64,000 bases of DNA. It comes from JADKIH01 sp031417555. GTDB taxonomy: Bacteria > Bacteroidota > Bacteroidia > AKYH767-A > 2013-40CM-41-45. The notes below the pieces were generated by a model, which saw only the letters and a program-made list of their open reading frames with translations, was not told the DNA's origin and did not search any database. A program made the position numbers and the translations under genes. This document shows, piece by piece, positions 31,031 through 39,553 of this stretch (position 1 is its first letter; every line of letters starts with the position of its first letter). The stretch spans positions 1 to 64,000 of the forward strand of contig JANOVV010000112.1 in assembly GCA_031417555.1 (NCBI GenBank), in the 5' to 3' direction.

Positions 31031-33592
31031 TTATGTTAAATCAGGAGTTGAATTATCGGCATCACTTGCTTCCGGATTGGTCAAATCAGTTGGCTTTATT
31101 GCATCGGGATTCTCAGAACCCTGAACCGGAAGAACAACTTTTTCTGCATCATCAACTTCCACTTTTGCTACGGAAGCAATTTCATCATCATCATCCAGGC
31201 GAATGAGTCTTACTCCTTGTGTAGCACGACCCATTACACGAAGTTCTTCTACTTTCATTCGAATTGTAACACCTGATTTATTTATTATCATCAGATCATC
31301 GTCGTCCTGTACCACTTTCACAGCAATCAGGTTGCCGGTTTTTTCGGTAACATTAATAGTTTTAACTCCCTTTGCTCCTCTGTTAGTTTTTCTGTACTCT
31401 TCAACTTCTGATCGCTTTCCATATCCTTTTTCTGAAACGACTAACAATGAATCTTTCAATGGATCATTAACACAAACCATTCCTATTACTTCGTCATCGG
31501 CGCCATCAAGAGTAACTCCTTTAACACCAATAGAATTTCTACCAACCGGTCTTACAGTCTCTTCGTTGAAACGAACCAGTTTTCCTTTTTTAGTAGCAAG
31601 CATTATTTCGTTTTTGCCATTGGTTAATCTTGCTTCGAGTAAACTATCCTGATCTTCAATATTAATAGCATTTATGCCTGAAAGGCGTGGACGCGAATAA
31701 GCTTCGAGTGCTGTTTTTTTGATTGTGCCATTTCGGGTAGCCATTATAATGAAGTTGTTGGAAATATATTCTTCGTTCTCCAAATCCTTTACATTGATAA
31801 ATGCTTTGACTTTATCATCAGGAGAAAGGCTTATTAAATTTTGAATGGCTCTTCCTTTTGATGTTTTATTTCCTTCAGGGATATTATAAACTTTTAACCA
31901 ATAGCATCTGCCTTTTTCTGTAAAGAATAACATGTGATTATGATTTGTGGCTACATAAATATGTTCTACAAAATCAGCTTCACGTGTTGAGCTGCCCTTT
32001 GCTCCTCTTCCACCTCTTCCCTGCGTGCGATATTCCGACAATGCAGTACGCTTGATATATCCAAGATGAGAAATTGTAATTACTACTTCTTCATCAGCGA
32101 TCATATCTTCCATTGAAATATCATCACCTGAATAAACTACTTCTGTTCTTCTTTCATCACCAAATTTTGTTCGGATATCATTTAATTCGTCTTTGATAAT
32201 ATCCATTCTTAATTCCTCATTGGAAAGAACATCACGATAATATTCAATGAGTTTCAAAAGCTCATTATATTCATCACGAATCTTATCTCTCTCGAGTCCG
32301 GTCAAACGTTGAAGTCTCATTTCAAGAATTGCCTTTGACTGCAATTCGGAAAGTTGGAATTGTTGCATCAATCCGTCTTGTGCAATTTGCGGAGTTTGAG
32401 AAGCACGAATAAGTGCTATCACTTCATCCAGATGATCTAAAGCGATAAGAAGTCCTTCAAGAATATGTGCTCTTTTTTCCGCTTCTGAAAGTTCGTATTG
32501 TGTTCTGCGAACGACAACTTCATGACGATGATTGACAAAATGAACGATTAAATCTTTCAGATTTAATGTCATTGGTCGGCCATGAACGAGAGCAACATTA
32601 TTAATACTGAATGATGATTGAAGTGAAGTATATTTATAAAGATTGTTTAAAACTACATTCGATATTGCATCTCTGCGTAATTCATATACGATTCGAATTC
32701 CGTCACGATCACTTTCATCACGGATATCAGAAATTCCTTCAATCTTTTTTTCGTTTACTAGATCAGCAGTACGCTTAATCATCTCGGCTTTATTCACCTG
32801 GTAAGGAACTTCGGTAACAACAATGCGATCTTTTCCGGCTGCAGTAGTTTCAATAGTAGCTCTGGCCCGCATAACAACGCGACCACGACCTGTCATAAAT
32901 GCTTCTTTAACTCCGGCATAACCATAAATAATCCCTGCAGTTGGAAAATCAGGAGCTTTAACAAATTTCATCAGCTCCTCAATAGTAATTTCTTTATTAT
33001 TAATATAAGCAATCGTACCATCGATGACTTCCGTTAAATTGTGAGGAGCCATATTTGTTGCCATACCGACAGCAATTCCGGAAGCACCGTTGATTAATAG
33101 GTTTGGAACTTTGGATGGAAGAACGGTGGGTTCTTTAAGACTATCATCAAAATTGAGAGTGAAATCAACTGTATTCTTTTCGATATCAGCCAGCATTTCC
33201 TCAGCAATCTTTTTAAAACGAACCTCTGTGTATCGCATTGCGGCAGGGCTATCGCCATCCATAGATCCGAAGTTTCCTTGTCCGTCGATTAATGGATATC
33301 GAAGACTCCATTCCTGCGCCATACGAACCATTGCATCGTATACTGAGCTGTCGCCATGAGGGTGATATTTACCTAAAACTTCTCCGACAATACGGGCAGA
33401 TTTTTTATAGGGTTTTGTACTTGACAAGCCTAAGTCGAGCATACCATAGAGAACTCTTCGGTGAACCGGCTTTAAACCGTCTCTTACATCAGGTAATGCT
33501 CTTGAAACGATAACAGACATCGAATAATCGATGTATGCTGTTTTCATTTCCTCTTCAATGTTAATTGGAATAATTTTCTCTCCTTCGGCCAT
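31031..33592 (-). CDS. gyrA: DNA gyrase subunit A
   Basis: Breakage-reunion subunit of DNA gyrase, which introduces negative supercoils. The catalytic tyrosine is Tyr121 in AAMRYTEVRF. The quinolone-resistance region reads HPHGDSSVYDAMVRMAQ, keeping Ser82 and Asp86 (E. coli Ser83 and Asp87), so no classical resistance substitution is present. The C-terminal beta-pinwheel starts after about residue 500 and carries the GyrA-box as QGRGGRGAKG (near 521-530), which distinguishes gyrase from topoisomerase IV ParC. 853 aa; the acidic C-terminal tail (ASDADNSTPDL) is typical of the family. Confidence 0.97.
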   Translation of the reverse strand: MAEGEKIIPINIEEEMKTAYIDYSMSVIVSRALPDVRDGLKPVHRRVLYGMLDLGLSSTKPYKKSARIVGEVLGKYHPHGDSSVYDAMVRMAQEWSLRYPLIDGQGNFGSMDGDSPAAMRYTEVRFKKIAEEMLADIEKNTVDFTLNFDDSLKEPTVLPSKVPNLLINGASGIAVGMATNMAPHNLTEVIDGTIAYINNKEITIEELMKFVKAPDFPTAGIIYGYAGVKEAFMTGRGRVVMRARATIETTAAGKDRIVVTEVPYQVNKAEMIKRTADLVNEKKIEGISDIRDESDRDGIRIVYELRRDAISNVVLNNLYKYTSLQSSFSINNVALVHGRPMTLNLKDLIVHFVNHRHEVVVRRTQYELSEAEKRAHILEGLLIALDHLDEVIALIRASQTPQIAQDGLMQQFQLSELQSKAILEMRLQRLTGLERDKIRDEYNELLKLIEYYRDVLSNEELRMDIIKDELNDIRTKFGDERRTEVVYSGDDISMEDMIADEEVVITISHLGYIKRTALSEYRTQGRGGRGAKGSSTREADFVEHIYVATNHNHMLFFTEKGRCYWLKVYNIPEGNKTSKGRAIQNLISLSPDDKVKAFINVKDLENEEYISNNFIIMATRNGTIKKTALEAYSRPRLSGINAINIEDQDSLLEARLTNGKNEIMLATKKGKLVRFNEETVRPVGRNSIGVKGVTLDGADDEVIGMVCVNDPLKDSLLVVSEKGYGKRSEVEEYRKTNRGAKGVKTINVTEKTGNLIAVKVVQDDDDLMIINKSGVTIRMKVEELRVMGRATQGVRLIRLDDDDEIASVAKVEVDDAEKVVLPVQGSENPDAIKPTDLTNPEASDADNSTPDLT

Positions 33593-33793
33593 TTCTTAAT
33601 TTATAATTTCTTAATATTTAATACATAATTATACCTGTTATTGATGATTAATTCAATAACAAAGTGGATTATCATAAGGAATTGAGCTAAATTGTAGTAG
33701 CTATAGACACCCCTTAAAAAGATGCCCGAATTTACAAAAAATAACCCAAACCCAAAGCTCAATTAACAAACAGAATTTTGTTGAAAAGTACAC

Positions 33794-33818
33794 CTGTCCG
33801 ATTGACAGTATATTGTCA
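33794..33818. promoter_or_regulatory. Possible stress operator upstream of clpC
   Basis: Three alternating half-sites: CTGTC (33794-33798), TGACAG (33803-33808) and TGTCA (33814-33818). They form two overlapping inverted repeats, CTGTC-N5-GACAG and TGACA-N6-TGTCA. The cluster lies just before the clpC -33 element, a position suited to a transcription factor. Regulator unknown. Confidence 0.4.
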
Positions 33819-33830
33819 TTTGCATGTTAA

Positions 33831-33864
33831 TTGCACCTCGCATGAAAACAAATAATTAATTTTG
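33831..33864 (+). promoter_or_regulatory. Promoter of clpC
   Basis: TTG (33831-33833) and TAATTTTG (33857-33864, exact TAnnTTTG) with 23 bases between. It would give a 5' leader of about 65 bases. Confidence 0.5.
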
Positions 33865-33935
33865 TTGATATCTTACAAAACGGGCATCGAACCTAATAAT
33901 TAAGCAATCGTAATACCATAAAATAAAAACTTAGT

Positions 33936-36518
33936 ATGGAAGCAAAATTTTCTCCCCGCGTCAAAGACGTGATAACCTTCAGCCGTGAAGAAGCATTACG
34001 CCTTGGACACGATTATATAGGAACAGAACATCTACTGCTTGGACTAATTCGCGAAGGCGAAGGAATGGCCATAAAAATGTTGAAGTCGCTCGGTATTAAT
34101 CTGGGTGAGCTTAGAAAGTCAATCGAGAATTCTGTCAGAGGCAGCTCATCTTCAATGAGTAACTTAAGTAATATTCCGTTGACCAAGCAAGCTGAAAAGG
34201 CTTTAAAGATCACTTATCTGGAAGCGAAAGTTTTCAAAAGTGAGGTTATCGGTACAGAACATTTACTCTTGTCTATATTAAAAGACGAGGATAATATTGC
34301 CACGCAAATACTTAATCAATATGGTATTAATTACGATATAGTAAAAGAAGAATTAGACGTTATGAAATCAAATTTCAAATCCGAAGCCCCTCAGAACCCA
34401 GCTGATGATGATCCATATGCAAAAGACGATGAAGGCACAGGTAGCGGTGTTACCGGTAAAAAGAGCTCAGATTCTAAATCAAAAACTCCAGTTCTAGATA
34501 ATTTTGGACGTGATCTTACAAAAGCCGCTGAAGATGGCCGTCTCGATCCAATAGTTGGTCGTGAAAAGGAAATCGAAAGAGTTTCACAAATATTATCCCG
34601 TCGTAAAAAAAATAATCCAATACTAATTGGTGAGCCAGGTGTTGGAAAATCTGCCATTGCAGAAGGACTAGCACTTCGAATTGTACAACGAAAAGTTTCC
34701 AGAGTACTTTTTAATAAACGAATTGTTACTCTTGATCTTGCTTCATTAGTTGCAGGTACAAAATACAGAGGACAGTTTGAGGAGCGAATGAAAGCGGTAA
34801 TGAATGAATTGGAAAAATCGCCTGATGTAATTTTATTCATCGACGAAATACATACTATAATTGGTGCCGGCGGCGCTTCAGGTTCTTTGGATGCTTCAAA
34901 TATGTTTAAACCTGCATTAGCCAGAGGAGAAATACAATGTATTGGAGCAACGACATTGGATGAATATCGTCAGTATATAGAAAAAGATGGTGCTCTTGAC
35001 CGTCGTTTTCAAAGAGTACTTATTGAACCGGCTTCGATTGATGAATCTCTCGAGATATTAAATAACATTAAAGAGAGATATGAAGAACATCACAATGTAA
35101 ATTATACTCCTGAAGCTATTAAAGCATGTGTTAAACTTACTGCAAGATATATAACGGATCGTTTTCTGCCGGATAAAGCTATCGATGCTTTAGATGAATC
35201 AGGTTCTCGTGTTCACATTACCAATATTCATGTTCCTAAAAATATTTTAGAACTTGAAAATAAAGTACAGGACATAAAAAATGAAAAGAACCGTGTAGTT
35301 CGCAGTCAGAAATACGAAGAAGCTGCTAAGTTACGTGACAGCGAAAAACAATTGCTTGAACAACTTGATGTTGCAAAACGTCAATGGGAAGAAGAAACAA
35401 AAACTCATCGATATACAGTTACTGAAAATGATGTTGCCGAGGTTGTAGCCATGATGACAGGTATTCCTGTTACTCGTGTTGCACAAACAGAAAGTATCAG
35501 ATTGGTAAAAATGTCGAGTGAATTAAAAGGCAAAGTAATCGGTCAGGATGAAGCAATTGCTAAAATTGTTAAAGCCATACAAAGAAACAGAGCCGGACTA
35601 AAAGACCCGAATAAGCCAATTGGATCATTTATTTTCCTGGGCCCTACCGGTGTTGGTAAAACGGAACTTGCTAAAGTTATTGCACGATACCTGTTTGATT
35701 CTGAAGATGCTTTAATACGCATTGACATGAGCGAATACATGGAAAAATTTGCAGTATCGCGTTTGATAGGTGCGCCTCCGGGATATGTTGGATATGAAGA
35801 AGGCGGACAGCTAACTGAAAAAGTAAGACGTAAACCCTATTCAGTGGTATTACTCGATGAAATTGAAAAGGCTCATCCTGATATTTTTAATCTTCTGCTT
35901 CAGGTTCTAGATGAAGGTGTATTAACGGATAGTCTTGGCCGTAAAGTAGATTTTAAGAATACAATAATGATTATGACATCTAATATTGGTTCCAGACAGT
36001 TAAAAGACTTTGGACAAGGAGTCGGTTTTCAAACGAATGCCAAATTAACAGGAGCTGATGATCATACTCGTGGTGTAATTGAGAATGCTTTAAAGAAAGC
36101 TTTTGCACCTGAATTCCTCAATAGAATTGATGATGTGGTAATGTTCAATTCACTTGATAAAGAACATATACATAAAATTATCGATGTTGAATTGGTTCAT
36201 TTATATAAGCGATTGTTTGAACTTGGATATAAGATTGAATTATCAACCGATGCAAAAGATTTCATTGCAGAAAAAGGATTTGATGTAAATTATGGAGCAA
36301 GGCCATTAAAACGAGCTATACAAAAGTATCTTGAAGATCCTCTTGCGGAAGAGATAATTAAAGCTGAGCTCGGTGAGGGTGATACGATTGTAGTTGATTT
36401 CGAAAAAGAGACATCTACATTAAAGATCTCTGTAGTAAAAGCGAATATTCCTTTACCACCGCCTCCTACTCCTCCGGCTGCAAAAACCGGAACATCTAGA
36501 AAAAAGAAAGAAGAATAA
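33936..36518 (+). CDS. clpC: ATP-dependent Clp protease ATP-binding subunit ClpC
   Basis: AAA+ unfoldase that feeds substrates to ClpP and takes part in protein quality control. It has the double N-terminal Clp repeat (RVKDVITFSREEALRLGHDYIGTEHLLLGL; then EAKVFKSEVIGTEHLLLSIL), first Walker A GEPGVGKS (232-239) with Walker B VILFIDEIH, a UVR-like coiled segment (KYEEAAKLRDSEKQLLEQL), and second Walker A GPTGVGKT (569-576) with VVLLDEIEKAH. The UVR-type middle region separates ClpC from ClpA and ClpB. 860 aa. The C-terminal tail has proline-rich PLPPPPTPPAAK before a basic end. Monocistronic, with its own promoter and terminator. Confidence 0.95.
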   Translation: MEAKFSPRVKDVITFSREEALRLGHDYIGTEHLLLGLIREGEGMAIKMLKSLGINLGELRKSIENSVRGSSSSMSNLSNIPLTKQAEKALKITYLEAKVFKSEVIGTEHLLLSILKDEDNIATQILNQYGINYDIVKEELDVMKSNFKSEAPQNPADDDPYAKDDEGTGSGVTGKKSSDSKSKTPVLDNFGRDLTKAAEDGRLDPIVGREKEIERVSQILSRRKKNNPILIGEPGVGKSAIAEGLALRIVQRKVSRVLFNKRIVTLDLASLVAGTKYRGQFEERMKAVMNELEKSPDVILFIDEIHTIIGAGGASGSLDASNMFKPALARGEIQCIGATTLDEYRQYIEKDGALDRRFQRVLIEPASIDESLEILNNIKERYEEHHNVNYTPEAIKACVKLTARYITDRFLPDKAIDALDESGSRVHITNIHVPKNILELENKVQDIKNEKNRVVRSQKYEEAAKLRDSEKQLLEQLDVAKRQWEEETKTHRYTVTENDVAEVVAMMTGIPVTRVAQTESIRLVKMSSELKGKVIGQDEAIAKIVKAIQRNRAGLKDPNKPIGSFIFLGPTGVGKTELAKVIARYLFDSEDALIRIDMSEYMEKFAVSRLIGAPPGYVGYEEGGQLTEKVRRKPYSVVLLDEIEKAHPDIFNLLLQVLDEGVLTDSLGRKVDFKNTIMIMTSNIGSRQLKDFGQGVGFQTNAKLTGADDHTRGVIENALKKAFAPEFLNRIDDVVMFNSLDKEHIHKIIDVELVHLYKRLFELGYKIELSTDAKDFIAEKGFDVNYGARPLKRAIQKYLEDPLAEEIIKAELGEGDTIVVDFEKETSTLKISVVKANIPLPPPPTPPAAKTGTSRKKKEE

Positions 36519-36520
36519 AA

Positions 36521-36561
36521 ATCATAAAAAAAGCGGGAAAATTTCCCGCTTTTTTTATGAT
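36521..36561. terminator. Bidirectional terminator between clpC and fabI
   Basis: A perfect 19-bp inverted repeat (36521-36539 with 36543-36561) contains GCGGGAA/TTCCCGC flanked by an A-run and a T-run. It lies between two convergent genes and can stop transcription from both sides. Confidence 0.92.
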
Positions 36562-36577
36562 CACATTTTCGTATTTA

Positions 36578-37390
36578 TTAATCAGAAAATTTTTCCATTA
36601 CATCGCTGCTGATTCCTGTAGTAGAATAGCCGCCATCATGATAAAGATTCTGCATAGTTACCATTTTAGTAAGGTCTGAAAATAAAGCGACGCAATAATC
36701 GGCACATGCATCAGCACTGGCATTTCCCAGAGGAGAAATCCTGTCAGCAAAATTGAAAAAATTATCGAACCCTTTTATACCTGTTCCGGCAGTTGTTTTA
36801 GTCGGGGATTGAGAAACGGTATTTACCCTTACATTTCTTAATTTACCATAATGATATCCAAAACTTCGGGCAATTGATTCAAGCATCGCTTTTATATCTG
36901 CCATGTCAGTATAGAAAGGATATGTTCTTTGTGCCGCTATATAGGTTAAAGCAACTACACTGCCCCAGTTATTGATTACATCCAATTTCATGGCAACACT
37001 AAGCATTTTATGCAGCGACATAGCGGAAACATCGATTCCTTTGCTGAAATAATCATAATTACTTTCCACGTAAGGAATGTTTTTTCGGATATTCACGGAC
37101 ATTCCGATTGAATGTAAAACAAAATCTATTTTACCACCGAGTTTTTGAACGGATTGATTGTATAGATTGGTGATTTCCTCCACCGAAGTAGCATCGGCAG
37201 GAATTATTTCCGAATTGGTTTCTTCAGCCAGTTTTTTAATTTCACCCATTCGCATTGCTATTGGCGCATTGGTGAGAATAATTGTTGCACCTTCCTGGTG
37301 ACAACGTTGCGCAACTTTCCAGGCTATTGAATTTGCATCGAGAGCGCCGGAGATAATTCCTTTTTTTCCTTTTAGAAGATTATATGACAT
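36578..37390 (-). CDS. fabI: Enoyl-[acyl-carrier-protein] reductase (FabI type)
   Basis: NAD(P)H-dependent reductase of the last step in each fatty-acid elongation round. The fold is that of short-chain dehydrogenases with the FabI-specific N terminus LLKGKKGIISGALDANSIAWKVA. The catalytic pattern Tyr150-x9-Tyr160-x6-Lys167 matches E. coli Tyr146/Tyr156/Lys163. HSIGMSVN and TVSQSPTKTTAG follow family positions. Around the lysine, DMADIKAML replaces the more common NxMGxAKAxLE, which is normal variation for Bacteroidota homologues. 270 aa. The gene is preceded by its own -7 box. Confidence 0.92.
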   Translation of the reverse strand: MSYNLLKGKKGIISGALDANSIAWKVAQRCHQEGATIILTNAPIAMRMGEIKKLAEETNSEIIPADATSVEEITNLYNQSVQKLGGKIDFVLHSIGMSVNIRKNIPYVESNYDYFSKGIDVSAMSLHKMLSVAMKLDVINNWGSVVALTYIAAQRTYPFYTDMADIKAMLESIARSFGYHYGKLRNVRVNTVSQSPTKTTAGTGIKGFDNFFNFADRISPLGNASADACADYCVALFSDLTKMVTMQNLYHDGGYSTTGISSDVMEKFSD

Positions 37391-37406
37391 AATATAAAAA
37401 TTTAGA

Positions 37407-37414
37407 CAAATATA
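37407..37414 (-). promoter_or_regulatory. -7 promoter box of fabI
   Basis: On the minus strand TATATTTG, an exact TAnnTTTG match, 16 bases before the fabI start codon. Confidence 0.5.
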
Positions 37415-37540
37415 GTAGAAGGCTTATTAATATCGTTACTTAGGAATTTTTTCATCGAATTATTATTCATTATTCAAAATTCGAAACTGGAAATTAGACA
37501 GTTAAGCTTAATTCAATGTTTTTCATTTTTTTGTGATCTA

Positions 37541-39199
37541 TTAAATATTCAAAAGCTCTTTAGCATTTTCCATTGCAACAGCAGTTGGTTTATCGCCACT
37601 TAACATCCGGGCTACTTCTACGACTCTTTCGTCGTGGGAAAGCTTTTTCACTTTTGTAAATGTTTTTTTTCCGGTCACTTCTTTATAAACAAAAAAATGA
37701 TCCTCTCCCCTACTTGCAATCTGTGGTAAATGTGTTATGGAGATAAGCTGATGTGTGGTGGATAGTTCTTGCATAACTTTTCCAATTTTAAATGCAGTTT
37801 CGCCGCTTACGCCGGTATCAATTTCATCAAAAACAATGGTTGGCAATTCAATAAGTTTGGCAACACTTGCTTTCAGGCAAAGCATAAGACGGCTGAGTTC
37901 ACCTCCGGAAGCAACTTTGCTAATATCAGAAAATGGAATTCCTTTATTGGCAGAAAATAAAAACTTCACTTTATCTTTTCCATTTATATTTATTTCATCG
38001 CTGTTTAATATGAGTAATTCGATTTTAAGAACAGCATCCGGCATTCCTAATTCAGCTAAAAGTTTTTTTATTTTTAATTCTATAGATGGAATCGACTTTT
38101 TTCTGTTCGCTGATATTTTTTCAGCTTCAATATTTACATTTTGAAAAAGCAATTCTGTTTCTTTAACTGTTTTTGCTATTTGTTCTTCGAGAGAACTGAA
38201 CGATAAGAGTTTGTTATTAATTGATACTCTTAATTGTACAAGCTCCTCAATAGTATCAAGTCTGTGTTTTTGTTGAAGTTTATAAATTAATGATAATCTG
38301 TCATTGATAATCTCTAACTTTTTAGGATCAGGATTTATAGTTTCAGAAATCTGATTGACTTCGTATTCAATGTCTTTTAATTCAATCTGAACTGCTTTAA
38401 GTCTGTTAACAGATTCTTCTAATCCGGTTGCATATTTTCCAAGTCCGGCAACCGTATTTGTTATAACATTTAATTTTGAGAGAATATTATTTTCAGATCC
38501 GCTTATTTCATTGGAAAAATAATCGATTCCGGATTTTATTTCTTCGGCATGACTTAAGGCAGAAATATCTTCTTCCAATTTATTTTGTTCGCCGGTTTGA
38601 AGTTTTGCATCTTCCAATTCACTAAATTGAAATTGAAGATAATCCTGATCTGTTCTTTGTTTTTTTTCTTCTTCGTATAATCGATTTAATTCTTGTTTGA
38701 GTGAGCGATAATGTTTGAAGAGCAAACTGTAATCGGCGAGCAATTTTGAATGTGAAGCAAATGCATCAACGACGGAAAGCTGAAAATCAGATTGGTTTAA
38801 AAGCAACGTTTCGTGTTGCGAATGAATATCGACAAGAATGTTTCCCAATTCTCGAAGTTGTGTTAGATTGACAGGAGTATCGTTAATGAATGATCTGGAT
38901 TTTCCATCTTTATTAATTTCTCTATGGATGATTAATTCATCTTCCGCATCCAGTTCAGAAACTTCCAAGAAGGTTTTTACATTTTTTGATACTAAAAATT
39001 CTCCTTCGATTACACATTTCTTAGTTTTATCCAGCAGAGATGATGAATCAGCTCTATCACCAAGAAGTAAACCTAAAGCACCCATCAAAACAGATTTACC
39101 TGCACCTGTTTCACCGGTAATAATGTTTAATCCCCGGCCGAATTGCAATTGAAGCTGGTCTATCAATGCATAATTCTGTACTGTCAGTTTTTTAAGCAT
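37541..39199 (-). CDS. recN: DNA repair protein RecN
   Basis: SMC-like ATPase that acts on double-strand breaks. The N-terminal half-ATPase has FGRGLNIITGETGAGKSVLMGAL (Walker A), two long coiled coils fill the middle (about 160-370), and the C-terminal half carries the ABC signature region SGGELSRLMLCLKA and Walker B TIVFDEIDTGVSGETA, ending in HLPQIAS and a Lys-rich tail. The frame extends to 39226, but the conserved MLKKLTVQNYALID start gives 552 aa, usual for the family. It stands alone, 150 bases from fabI. Confidence 0.94.
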   Translation of the reverse strand: MLKKLTVQNYALIDQLQLQFGRGLNIITGETGAGKSVLMGALGLLLGDRADSSSLLDKTKKCVIEGEFLVSKNVKTFLEVSELDAEDELIIHREINKDGKSRSFINDTPVNLTQLRELGNILVDIHSQHETLLLNQSDFQLSVVDAFASHSKLLADYSLLFKHYRSLKQELNRLYEEEKKQRTDQDYLQFQFSELEDAKLQTGEQNKLEEDISALSHAEEIKSGIDYFSNEISGSENNILSKLNVITNTVAGLGKYATGLEESVNRLKAVQIELKDIEYEVNQISETINPDPKKLEIINDRLSLIYKLQQKHRLDTIEELVQLRVSINNKLLSFSSLEEQIAKTVKETELLFQNVNIEAEKISANRKKSIPSIELKIKKLLAELGMPDAVLKIELLILNSDEININGKDKVKFLFSANKGIPFSDISKVASGGELSRLMLCLKASVAKLIELPTIVFDEIDTGVSGETAFKIGKVMQELSTTHQLISITHLPQIASRGEDHFFVYKEVTGKKTFTKVKKLSHDERVVEVARMLSGDKPTAVAMENAKELLNI

Positions 39200-39226
39200 G
39201 GTGTGAAGATATAAAAGAGCGGCCAA

Positions 39227-39553
39227 ATAGAATTCGCATAAAATAAAAAAGGTTTAACTATTCAGATAAATTTACTTTTTTCCATTCAATTAATTTCTGT
39301 TTAGTGACAAGGAGAATTTAATACTACTTGGATTTTACAATTTGAATTTATTGTATTTGATTAGAAAATGAATTCTAAAATTTAGTTGAAAATATTCAAT
39401 GTTGATAAGAAATAATCGTTGATTGGTATATAGATATTATGTTCAAAAAAGTCTTTTTAACTTATTGAAAACGTTGTTCATATCTTTTGAACAGCATCAG
39501 ACGTGACATTTCCGAGGTGTTTATCTTTAAAACCATTAATAATAAGGTAATTC
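39227..39553. other. Divergent recN-ftsK intergenic region
   Basis: No gene seen. A perfect 6-bp inverted repeat TGTTCA/TGAACA (near 39476-39494) is the only clear structure. No consensus -7 box was found for ftsK; TATCTTTTG in the repeat has one extra base. Confidence 0.4.

Larger units (their letters stand above)
33593..33935. other. Divergent gyrA-clpC control region
   Basis: 343 bases without a gene. It holds the clpC promoter and a cluster of TGTCA/TGACA half-sites described separately. No -7 box for gyrA was recognised. Confidence 0.5.

Noticed and set aside
31203..31652. 149-aa plus-strand frame over gyrA
   Set aside because: Antisense shadow of a conserved gene.
31031..33592. Quinolone-resistance mutation in gyrA
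   Set aside because: Ser82 and Asp86 are the wild-type residues at the two main positions.
34391..34840. 149-aa minus-strand frame over clpC
   Set aside because: Antisense shadow of the Walker A region of clpC.
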